DNA of 64,000 bases from Providencia sp. (GTDB taxonomy: Bacteria > Pseudomonadota > Gammaproteobacteria > Enterobacterales > Enterobacteriaceae): contig NZ_DOEH01000027.1 in the NCBI RefSeq assembly GCF_003533305.1, forward strand, positions 1-64,000. Reading direction: 5' to 3'. Positions 32,759 to 40,212 of the stretch are shown here, in pieces. Position 1 is the first letter of the stretch; every line of letters begins with the position of its first letter. The notes beneath the pieces are model-generated. The model was given only the letters and a program-made list of their open reading frames with translations. It did not search any database and was not told where the DNA came from. The position numbers and the translations under genes were made by a program.

Positions 32759-33163
32759 ATGCATAAAAAATCAATTAATCCTTCTTCTGTTTTTGATTCT
32801 TTACAATATGGTTTTAGTCAGGCAATTGAGACAACAGGTACTCGCCAGTTATTTCTTTCGGGGCAGGTGGGCGTTAATGCAAATCAAGAAACTGTGGCTG
32901 GTGGTATGTATGAGCAAACAGTACAATCGTTAGTCAATATTGAACATGTTATCAAAGAAGCCGGCGGTGATTTATCTCATGTCTCGATGCTGAGGATCTA
33001 TATTAAACAAGGGTTTGATACTCATGATGAACAGCTCGATATTGCGAAAGCCTTAAAAGAAAAATTTAATGCAACGCCACCTGCGTCATCATGGATTATT
33101 GTTACGGGGCTATCTTTACCTGAGTGGTTAATTGAAATCGAAGCTCACGCAGTGTTAAGCTAA
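32759..33163 (+). CDS. RidA family protein (YjgF/YER057c/UK114)
   Basis: The 134-aa protein shows the RidA pattern: LFLSGQVGVNANQETVAGGM, then LVNIEHVIKEAGGDLSHV, then PPASSWIIVTGLSLPEWLIEIEA. Classical RidA hydrolyses reactive enamine/imine intermediates from amino-acid metabolism; it needs an Arg near residue 105, which is not present at the expected place (SSWIIV instead of a segment with Arg). It is therefore more likely one of the Rid subfamilies without the classical deaminase activity. The start ATG 32759 follows GAGAGAAA. It is separated from the mdlC-like gene by a terminator and has its own at 33187. Confidence 0.83.
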   Translation: MHKKSINPSSVFDSLQYGFSQAIETTGTRQLFLSGQVGVNANQETVAGGMYEQTVQSLVNIEHVIKEAGGDLSHVSMLRIYIKQGFDTHDEQLDIAKALKEKFNATPPASSWIIVTGLSLPEWLIEIEAHAVLS

Positions 33164-33186
33164 GCGATTAAATAACTAAACAGATC

Positions 33187-33216
33187 AATAGCGCTATTTG
33201 GCGCTATTTTTGATTT
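33187..33216 (+). terminator. rho-independent terminator of the RidA gene
   Basis: AATAGCGC (33187-33194) and GCGCTATT (33201-33208) with a 6-nt loop, followed by TTTGATTTTTT. Confidence 0.8.
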
Positions 33217-33237
33217 TTTCATTAAAAAGAGGTTGTT

Positions 33238-33441
33238 ATGTCAGGTGCTAAACTCGGTGGTGAAAGAGTTCGCAGTGAAACAGGTAAGAATAAACGATTA
33301 TCACGACTTGAAATTAATGAAATAAAACGTGCTGTTGAAATTGAAAACTCGATTTGTAAAAGGCGCGGAAAAAAAGCTAAGCTTCCTATAGTTGTTCGTT
33401 TTCATTGTGGCTGTAATTGTTTTTCAGTTAATGTTAAATAA
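33238..33441 (+). CDS. small hypothetical protein (67 aa)
   Basis: I do not recognise this gene. The 67-aa product is very basic (GKNKRLSRLEINEIKRAVE, CKRRGKKAKLP) and ends with HCGCNCF, three closely spaced cysteines and a histidine that could bind a metal. The start ATG 33238 follows AAAGAGGTTGTT, a good ribosome site. Its size, charge and cysteine cluster could fit a small nucleic-acid-binding or zinc-ribbon protein, as inference only. Confidence 0.55.
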   Translation: MSGAKLGGERVRSETGKNKRLSRLEINEIKRAVEIENSICKRRGKKAKLPIVVRFHCGCNCFSVNVK

Positions 33442-33745
33442 AGTTAAATTTTTATGATATTCAACCAAAACTTAAATTAAATTTTATTTGCTATCGTGCG
33501 TAATGTCCATTCTTCAGTTAGTGAAGTTAATAATTTTTTGATTACATTAGTTTGTATGATATCTATTTTTATACTTATTTTTCAAAAGATTATAATATTA
33601 GGATATCTAACTAAAAAAACTAAAGCACATATAGTAAAGTTTTTTCTATCAATATAGATTAAAAATAGCGTGGCTATAGTTATTAGTGTTCGGTTCTTAT
33701 TTTTAGAATTAAGCCCTAATATTTAAATTATATTGGAAAAATACA
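33442..33745. other. AT-rich gap upstream of the lipoprotein gene
   Basis: No coding frame or clear structure. It probably contains the promoter of the lipoprotein gene, but no single promoter can be chosen. Confidence 0.35.
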
Positions 33746-34639
33746 ATGAAAGCTATATTGAATTTTTTATTGTTGGTGATGAGTATATTTTTTATTTCTG
33801 CATGTGATAATTTTGATCTCATGGAAAGCAAGGGAAAGTTTTATTATAGTAATCCAACGAAAAATAATATTATATTTAAAATAGATGGGAAAAAATATGA
33901 TGTATTACCCAACCATCATGGGGTGATTCAGCTTTCTTCTGGTTTACATACTATGGCGGACAATAAAAACAATATAACGACATTTATGGTATTCGAACAT
34001 AATTCTGGTGGGATTATTAATCCGTATCATTTTGTATATTATACATTATCAGAGGTTTATAGCGTAGAAGGAAATAGTGATATATTCAAGCCCTCCATTC
34101 AGCCGGTTATTTTTCATGGTCATGAGCTAGCGATGCCGATTAGAAGTACCAGCGCTCAGATTATCGATGCAAATTTATTTAGATGTCACTCTCCTATCGG
34201 AGAGAAGTTGCCTACGTTGATAGCTTCGAAAAATAATAATTTTGAAGGTAATATTCAATCTAAGTGTTTTGATGAAAGTGAAATAACTGAATATATCGAT
34301 CTCAAAGAGAATTCAAGTTTAATTTCTGAAATAGAAAAAGATAACGCAATGAATTCAGTGAATATGAAATTCAATTATGAAATACCTAGTGTTGATTTTT
34401 CAGATCCTCAAGTGCAGTCAACAGCTCAACAGCTAATTAAATTAGTTATGCAATTACAAGAATCAAATAACACTGATATTCATGATAGATTAAATACACA
34501 GTTTCATCAGTTAAGCATTGATTTTGTTAATGCGTATACGGCATCCTCTATAAATTATAGCTCTGAAGAAAATGAGCGGTATAATGCGTTTTTTAAGCAA
34601 ATTAATCAGCTTAGAAATGGTGGTATTTGGATTCGATAA
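33746..34639 (+). CDS. putative lipoprotein of unknown function (297 aa)
   Basis: The N-terminus is a lipoprotein signal: a hydrophobic core (FLLLVMSIFF) ending in the lipobox ISAC with Cys20 as the expected lipidated residue, followed by Asp at +2, which in enterobacteria usually favours retention at the inner membrane. The mature part is hydrophilic, with a beta-rich N-terminal half (FYYSNPTKNNIIFKIDGKKY) and a helical C-terminal third. I do not recognise the family. It lies just before a VWA-domain gene on the same strand but is separated from it by over 200 bp and a small palindrome. Confidence 0.65.
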   Translation: MKAILNFLLLVMSIFFISACDNFDLMESKGKFYYSNPTKNNIIFKIDGKKYDVLPNHHGVIQLSSGLHTMADNKNNITTFMVFEHNSGGIINPYHFVYYTLSEVYSVEGNSDIFKPSIQPVIFHGHELAMPIRSTSAQIIDANLFRCHSPIGEKLPTLIASKNNNFEGNIQSKCFDESEITEYIDLKENSSLISEIEKDNAMNSVNMKFNYEIPSVDFSDPQVQSTAQQLIKLVMQLQESNNTDIHDRLNTQFHQLSIDFVNAYTASSINYSSEENERYNAFFKQINQLRNGGIWIR

Positions 34640-34706
34640 CGCTTTGTATTTTTGGTATTATCAGTAATGATTAAATAATTTAAGGCGAATTGGTATAGCC
34701 TATTCT

Positions 34707-34723
34707 CCGGTAATAATTACCGG
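34707..34723. other. small palindrome after the lipoprotein gene
   Basis: CCGGTAATAATTACCGG is an almost perfect palindrome. It has no T run, so its role as terminator or operator is open. Confidence 0.35.
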
Positions 34724-34855
34724 TAACAATAAGTGTGAAACATGAATTAAGAATATGCTTATCAATTAAGCAGAGTAATCTTATTTGAAATAATTATTAA
34801 AATTGGATGATAGCTATAGGCCATATTAACTGTAACTTCATCAAGGAATTCGGCG

Positions 34856-35590
34856 ATGACTAAATTAAAAAAGTCGTTTTTAACCATGATATCAACCGCT
34901 TTAATATTATTGTTTTCGAGTGTTTCACTGGGTAAAAGTGTTATTGAAACAACCAAAGATACGGAAGTCTTAGACTTAGTCTTTATCTTAGATAAAAGTG
35001 GCTCTATGTCTGGTTTCGAATCAGATACTGTTGGTGGATATAATAGTGTTCTAGCTGAAAATAGAGATAAAAAAGGCCAAACATTTATTACAACTGTTTT
35101 GTTTAATGACAAAACAAAAATGTTACATAATAGAGAGCCTATTAGTAAAGTTTCTAATTTAACTTTGGATGATTATTCTGTTAATGGAAATACAGCATTG
35201 TTAGATGCGATTGGTGAAAGCATTGAAAAGATGCGTGAAAACAGAAAAGTCACTAAAAATAATAACGTTTTATTTGTCATCATTACTGATGGTGAAGAAA
35301 ATAGTAGTGAGAAATATAATGCTGCAAAAATTAAATCAATGATTAAATCTGCGGAAACTGAAGATAAATGGGATTTTATCTTTTTAGGTGCCAATATAGA
35401 TGCGGTATCAGAGGCTGAAAATATTGGTATAAAAAGCTCTAATGCGACAGGCTATGTTCAAGATGGAACTGGATATGACAAAGCTTATCGAGCTGTAAAT
35501 AAAGCAGTTGAATCGAAGCAAATGGCTGCGCCAATATCAGAGGATTGGAAACAGGAAGTTGAGGCTGATGCAAAGGAACGCAAAAAATAA
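34856..35590 (+). CDS. exported VWA (von Willebrand factor A) domain protein
   Basis: The 244-aa protein has an N-terminal signal peptide (residues about 1-26, cleaving near SLGKS) and a single VWA domain. The metal-ion adhesion site is complete: DKSGSMS supplies the DxSxS ligands, GNTALLDA the Thr and ITDGEEN the Asp. VWA domains mediate metal-dependent protein binding. The C-terminus is highly charged (EVEADAKERKK). Start ATG 34856 follows CAAGGAATTC. No partner is evident; the preceding lipoprotein is a candidate by position only. Confidence 0.8.
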   Translation: MTKLKKSFLTMISTALILLFSSVSLGKSVIETTKDTEVLDLVFILDKSGSMSGFESDTVGGYNSVLAENRDKKGQTFITTVLFNDKTKMLHNREPISKVSNLTLDDYSVNGNTALLDAIGESIEKMRENRKVTKNNNVLFVIITDGEENSSEKYNAAKIKSMIKSAETEDKWDFIFLGANIDAVSEAENIGIKSSNATGYVQDGTGYDKAYRAVNKAVESKQMAAPISEDWKQEVEADAKERKK

Positions 35591-35642
35591 TAAAATAAAT
35601 TTTGAATTTATTGATTTAAAAATAATTTTTTAAATGATGTAA

Positions 35643-35693
35643 GAAGCCTCGGAAGTCTAACTAACGTTAAATGTTGGCTATCGGGGTTTTTTA
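35643..35693 (+). terminator. probable terminator after the VWA gene
   Basis: An imperfect stem between GCCTCGG (from 35645) and TATCGGGG is followed directly by a six-T run, about 55 bp past the stop codon. The stem contains mismatches. Confidence 0.5.
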
Positions 35694-35920
35694 TTGAGCA
35701 TTATTAGGAATAATTGCCAGCAAATGAAACTGTTTTGTCTATAATTGCTTTTTATTTTCATTAATAAAATCGGTCATTAATTTCATTACATCTTATAAAA
35801 CTATAGTCGTGCTAGTTAAGCTATTTGGCTAAATCTCAAACTCAATTGTCAAATTTGCATAAGCCAACCTTCTTTTTCATCGATATGATAAAAAACTAAA
35901 TGATTTATGAGGACACTTAT

Positions 35921-36736
35921 GTGGAGCTTCTTCTTTGCTTATTTGGTTTTATATCAGGGATCACTACTGCATTATTTGGCTTTGGCGGTGGTTTCATCAC
36001 AGTCCCCCTATTATACACATTAATTATATTAGTTTGGGGGCCTCGCAGTAACGCTGGAGAGGTTGCCATGCAAATTGCAGTGGCAACTTCAACCTGTGTG
36101 ATGATTTTCTCTTCTCTACTTTCGAGTCGTGCTCATTATTTGAAAGGCAATCTCAACGGGTCAATGATACGTCCATTTATTATCCCTATTTCTTTAGGTG
36201 GAATTATGGGGGCATTTATCGCGTTATCGGTAGACAGTGAATGGATCCGTTGGATATTTATTGGCTACTTAGTTATCACAATATTTGATTGTTTTATTCG
36301 CCCCGGTTTTATGAAAATAAGTTCAAATAGTATTGGAGCGGTTAAAAAGAAATTTTATGCAGATACACCGATTGGTGTACTCATTGGCGCAGTCGCTGCA
36401 TTTTTAGGTGTTGGCGGCAGTGTAATGACCGTCCCACTAATGAGACGACGTGGTGCTAGTATGATCCAAGCGGCGGCGTTCGCTAATCCGTTAACTTTAC
36501 CGATGGCAATTACTGGCACATTAACCTATTTATATTTTGCGATGACAAAAAATCTTGAGTTAGGTGATGGCTTTATGGGAATGATCTATATTAAAGGTGC
36601 TTTGATTTTAATAACATCCTCATGGCTAGGCATCCGATTTGCAGCGTTATTAATGCCTTATCTGAGTGATAAACGTCATGCACAAAGTTATCCATTATTA
36701 TTGTTAATTGTGTTAGTTGCTATGCTATTAACCTAA
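35921..36736 (+). CDS. TauE/SafE family sulfite/organosulfur exporter-like permease
   Basis: The protein of about 271 aa has some eight hydrophobic segments and the internal duplication typical of TauE/SafE: FGFGGGFITVPLL in the first half and LGVGGSVMTVPLM in the second. The family moves anions such as sulfite, sulfonates or related compounds across the inner membrane. The frame is open from ATG 35900, but GAGGA at 35909 lies 7 nt before the in-frame GTG 35921, which I take as the better start. It stands between the VWA gene and glnS and has no evident partner. Confidence 0.82.
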   Translation: MELLLCLFGFISGITTALFGFGGGFITVPLLYTLIILVWGPRSNAGEVAMQIAVATSTCVMIFSSLLSSRAHYLKGNLNGSMIRPFIIPISLGGIMGAFIALSVDSEWIRWIFIGYLVITIFDCFIRPGFMKISSNSIGAVKKKFYADTPIGVLIGAVAAFLGVGGSVMTVPLMRRRGASMIQAAAFANPLTLPMAITGTLTYLYFAMTKNLELGDGFMGMIYIKGALILITSSWLGIRFAALLMPYLSDKRHAQSYPLLLLIVLVAMLLT

Positions 36737-36933
36737 TCTACCCATGGCATTTTGAGTGGTATTATATAGAGATTAAATGCAGTTTAATGTTGAGATTTTC
36801 TGCTAAATAGCCCTTTTGGTACACCTTTTGTAGGCGAACCACGATCAAACGGTTGTTTCCTGAGTGATTATGGTAGAATATGTTCGGTTACTACAGGCTT
36901 TTAGCGCGCATTTGGCATTGAGGAATGATGACA

Positions 36934-38601
36934 ATGAATGAGGCAGAAACTCGCCCAACAAATTTTATCCGTCAGATCATAGATGAAGATCTGGCGACTG
37001 GAAAACACACTTCGGTGCACACTCGTTTTCCGCCAGAACCGAATGGCTATTTACACATTGGTCATGCGAAATCAATTTGCTTGAATTTTGGTATTGCGCA
37101 GGATTATCAGGGACAGTGTAATTTACGTTTTGATGATACCAATCCTGTAAAAGAAGATGTTGAATACGTTAACTCAATTCAAAATGATGTGCAGTGGCTT
37201 GGCTTCAAATGGAGCGGCGATGTTCGCTACTCATCAGATTATTTTGATGCATTGTATCAGTATGCGGTAGAGCTTATTAATAAAGGTCTTGCCTATGTTG
37301 ATGAACTCAGTGCGGATCAAATTCGCGAATACCGTGGTACGTTAAAAGAGCCAGGTAAAAACAGCCCTTATCGTGACCGTCTTATTGCCGACAACTTAGC
37401 GTTATTTGAAAAAATGCGTGACGGTGGTTTTGAAGAAGGCAAAGCATGTTTACGTGCAAAAATCGATATGGCTTCACCATTTATGGTTATGCGTGACCCG
37501 GTTCTATATCGCATTAAATTTGCAGAACACCATCAAACCGGTAAAAAATGGTGTATCTACCCGATGTATGACTTTACGCATTGTATTTCTGATGCCCTAG
37601 AAGGGATCACGCACTCACTGTGTACATTGGAATTCCAAGATAACCGCCGTTTATACGATTGGGTTTTGGATAATATCACTATAGATTGCCACCCTCGCCA
37701 GTACGAATTTTCGCGCTTGAATCTTGAATACGCGATTATGTCTAAGCGTAAACTCAATCAATTAGTGACTGAAAAACACGTTAATGGTTGGGATGACCCT
37801 CGTATGTTGACCATTTCAGGTTTACGCCGTCGTGGTTATACAGCAGCTTCTATTCGTGAATTTTGCCTTCGCATTGGTGTCACTAAGCAAGATAATAATG
37901 TCGAAATGGCATCTCTAGAATCTTGTATTCGTGATGATTTAAATGCATCCGCACCACGAGCCATGGCAGTTATCGACCCAGTTCGTTTAGTGATTGAAAA
38001 TAAAACAAATGGTGAAGAGATTTTAATTGCACCAAATCATCCAAACGACCCAGAGATGGGCACTCGTGAAGTACCATTTAGCAACGAATTATATATTGAC
38101 CGTGCTGATTTTCGTGAAGAAGCTAACCGTCAATATAAACGCTTAGTTTTAGGTAAAGAAGTTCGCCTGCGTAATGCTTATATTATTAAAGCAGAACGTG
38201 TTGAAAAAGATGCAGAAGGCAATATCACTACTATTTACTGTACCTACGATGAAGATACATTAAATAAAGACCCTGCTGATGGCCGTAAAGTAAGAGGCGT
38301 AATTCACTGGGTGAGCATTCCTCATGCATTACCTGCTGAAATTCGTTTGTACGACCGTTTATTTACGGTGGCAAACCCAGCGGCAGAAGATGACTTTTTA
38401 TCGACGATTAATCCAGAGTCTTTAGTTATTCGCCAAGGTTTTGTTGAACGTAGCTTACAAAATGCAGCACCTGAAAAAGCGTATCAGTTTGAACGCGAAG
38501 GTTATTTCTGTGCAGATAGTAAGTTGAGTAATGCAGAGCATCTGGTATTTAATCGGACGGTTGGGTTGCGCGATACTTGGTCTAAGGTTGAAGGGGCTTA
38601 A
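36934..38601 (+). CDS. glnS: glutaminyl-tRNA synthetase
   Basis: GlnS charges tRNA-Gln with glutamine using ATP. The 555-aa protein matches E. coli GlnS almost throughout: class I signature HIGH within [12 protein letters not shown], and MSKRK as the KMSKS-loop equivalent in [11 protein letters not shown], followed by the two beta-barrel anticodon-binding domains. The frame is open from ATG 36925, but the GAGGA ribosome site touches that codon, while ATG 36934 is correctly spaced and aligns with the E. coli start. It is monocistronic; two palindromic repeats follow directly after the stop. Confidence 0.97.
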   Translation: MNEAETRPTNFIRQIIDEDLATGKHTSVHTRFPPEPNGYLHIGHAKSICLNFGIAQDYQGQCNLRFDDTNPVKEDVEYVNSIQNDVQWLGFKWSGDVRYSSDYFDALYQYAVELINKGLAYVDELSADQIREYRGTLKEPGKNSPYRDRLIADNLALFEKMRDGGFEEGKACLRAKIDMASPFMVMRDPVLYRIKFAEHHQTGKKWCIYPMYDFTHCISDALEGITHSLCTLEFQDNRRLYDWVLDNITIDCHPRQYEFSRLNLEYAIMSKRKLNQLVTEKHVNGWDDPRMLTISGLRRRGYTAASIREFCLRIGVTKQDNNVEMASLESCIRDDLNASAPRAMAVIDPVRLVIENKTNGEEILIAPNHPNDPEMGTREVPFSNELYIDRADFREEANRQYKRLVLGKEVRLRNAYIIKAERVEKDAEGNITTIYCTYDEDTLNKDPADGRKVRGVIHWVSIPHALPAEIRLYDRLFTVANPAAEDDFLSTINPESLVIRQGFVERSLQNAAPEKAYQFEREGYFCADSKLSNAEHLVFNRTVGLRDTWSKVEGA

Positions 38602-38728
38602 AATCCTCGTCATACTTCGTGTTGTAGCTGCGTTGACTTCATAAAGCTACCCGAATCACATACTAGTGTATGCTCATCGGGATAGCTTTATTTGCCGCCT
38701 TACTACAACACGAATTATTTAGAGGATT
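38602..38728. repeat. palindromic intergenic repeat, full copy
   Basis: A 127-bp element with ends AATCCTC and GAGGATT, inner arms CGTGTTGTAG/CTACAACACG, and a centre built on ACATACTAGTGTATG. It begins at the base after the glnS stop codon. The overall layout resembles the large palindromic repeats of Yersinia and related enterobacteria. Confidence 0.8.
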
Positions 38729-38747
38729 ACTTTAAGCGTTAATTTTC

Positions 38748-38790
38748 CAGTCATACTTCGCGCTGTAGCTGCGTTGACTTCAATATTTAA
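38748..38790. repeat. palindromic repeat, solo left end
   Basis: TTCCAGTCATACTTCGCGC followed by TGTAGCTGCGTTGACTTCA repeats the left 40 bp of the copy at 38602, then breaks off where a second full copy begins. Confidence 0.7.
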
Positions 38791-38917
38791 TGTCCCCGTC
38801 ATTCTTTGCGCCACAGGGGTGTTGGCATCATTAAGCTACCCTAATCACATACTAGTGTATGCTCATCGGGATAGCTTTATTTGCCGCCTACCTGTGACAC
38901 AAATTATTTAGGGGACA
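38791..38917. repeat. palindromic intergenic repeat, full copy
   Basis: Ends TGTCCCC and GGGGACA (127 bp apart overall) enclose the same centre as the copy at 38602-38728. The outer arms differ in sequence but remain complementary, so pairing is conserved rather than sequence. Confidence 0.78.
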
Positions 38918-38950
38918 AATCTGAGTTAAACTTCGCTCGTTTTACTTTTT

Positions 38951-38989
38951 AAAAAGCCGCAATTTTCTGATAAAGATTGCGGCTTTTTT
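38951..38989. terminator. bidirectional terminator between glnS and the yfeK-like gene
   Basis: AAAAAGCCGCAAT (38951-38963) and ATTGCGGCTTTTTT (38976-38989) form a 13-bp stem with U runs on both strands; it precedes the minus-strand stop at 39007. Confidence 0.85.
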
Positions 38990-39006
38990 ACAGATGGATA
39001 AAGCTA

Positions 39007-39411
39007 TTATTTAGTTGTTTTATCTACATTGTTTTTCAATAAATCATGGAGATATTTATTGGCTGACATTATATTGCCTTGCCCATCTTTGACTTGATAT
39101 TGTTCACCCGTAATGGATGATTTTGAGGCAACATTATCAATAAATTGCTCTGCGGTTTGTAATCTCTTATGTGTTTTACCTAGCTTTAATCTTAGGTGAG
39201 ATTCAGCATCTATAGCACTATGTTCTGTGCCATTTCGAGTGAAAGTGAGATTTTGTTGCTTACCCAGTTCTGTTAATAGCGCTTCTGTACGGATCTTTTC
39301 TTCAGGGCTTAGGGCGAAAGCTTGGGTTGTGACAAAAAGGCTTAGAAACAAAATTAAAATTGATGAAAAACGACGAAATGATTGAGTTGATAACAGTTGC
39401 AAGGTATTCAC
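39007..39411 (-). CDS. YfeK family (DUF5329) exported protein
   Basis: The 134-aa protein has an N-terminal signal peptide (hydrophobic residues about 17-33, ending AFALS). The mature part matches E. coli YfeK: LTFTRNGTEHSAIDAESHLR followed by LKLGKT, then TAEQFIDNVASKSSITGEQY. The family (DUF5329) is periplasmic and of unknown function. A Cys present in E. coli YfeK near HTC is Ser here (HSA). It is transcribed away from the kdpE terminal region on the same strand, with about 100 bp between them. Confidence 0.82.
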   Translation of the reverse strand: MNTLQLLSTQSFRRFSSILILFLSLFVTTQAFALSPEEKIRTEALLTELGKQQNLTFTRNGTEHSAIDAESHLRLKLGKTHKRLQTAEQFIDNVASKSSITGEQYQVKDGQGNIMSANKYLHDLLKNNVDKTTK

Positions 39412-39512
39412 TCCAATACGTTAAGATGCGGGAATTATAGAGCGTTACCGGATTTAAACTATTGGCGTTATTCTGAGAAGTTTATTTTTAAGGATTATCT
39501 CTATTTGGCCTT

Positions 39513-40196
39513 TTAAGGCATAAAACGATAGCCAATCCCGGTTTCGGTGAGAAGATGAATTGGCCGCGCTGGGTCATTTTCTAGCTTTTGGCGTAAATGC
39601 CCCATATAGATGCGAAGATAATGGTTATGTTCAACATAATTTGGTCCCCATACTTGTAATAGCAAATGGCGCTGAGTCAGTACTTTGCCGCTATTAGCAA
39701 CCATTTCGCTGAGCAAACGAAACTCAATAGGGGTGAGATGTAACTGTTCATCTTTTTTGGTGACAACACGATTAATAAAATCGACGCTAATGTCACCGAA
39801 TTGAAAAAGAGAACTTTCTTGACCTGTTTTACCAAATCGACGTAATGCGACTCGTACCCTTGCCAGCAATTCACTGATACCAAAAGGTTTTGTGAGATAA
39901 TCATCAGCGCCAGCGTCAAGAGCGGCGACTTTTTGGGATTCCTCTTCACGAGCCGATAATACAATAACAGGAATACTACTCCACTTACGTAAATCACGAA
40001 TTAAATCAATGCCATCGCCATCAGGTAAGCCAAGATCCAATATCAGCAAGTCAGGCTGTCTGGTGCCAGCCTCAATTAAGCCGCGATGATAGTTTTCAGC
40101 TTCAAAAACCTTCCAATTTTCACCCTCCAACGCAAGGCGAACAAAGCGGCGGATCTCTTTTTCATCTTCAATAATTAGGATTTGATGGGTGCCCAC
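39513..40196 (-). CDS. kdpE: KDP operon response regulator KdpE
   Basis: KdpE is the OmpR-type regulator that activates kdpFABC at low potassium. The receiver domain shows acidic EDE near the start, the phosphorylated Asp in LILDLGLPDGDG (residue 54 from GTG 40196), and KPFG. The winged-helix domain ends with YLRIYMGHLRQKLENDP and TGIGYRFMP, nearly identical to E. coli. The frame extends to ATG 40229 inside kdpD; similarity to E. coli KdpE begins only around GTG 40196, which I prefer, though an AGGAG lies about 12 bp upstream of it. Its target operator is visible at 47459-47481. Confidence 0.93.
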   Translation of the reverse strand: MGTHQILIIEDEKEIRRFVRLALEGENWKVFEAENYHRGLIEAGTRQPDLLILDLGLPDGDGIDLIRDLRKWSSIPVIVLSAREEESQKVAALDAGADDYLTKPFGISELLARVRVALRRFGKTGQESSLFQFGDISVDFINRVVTKKDEQLHLTPIEFRLLSEMVANSGKVLTQRHLLLQVWGPNYVEHNHYLRIYMGHLRQKLENDPARPIHLLTETGIGYRFMP

Positions 40197-40212
40197 GATG
40201 GTTAGACGTCTC

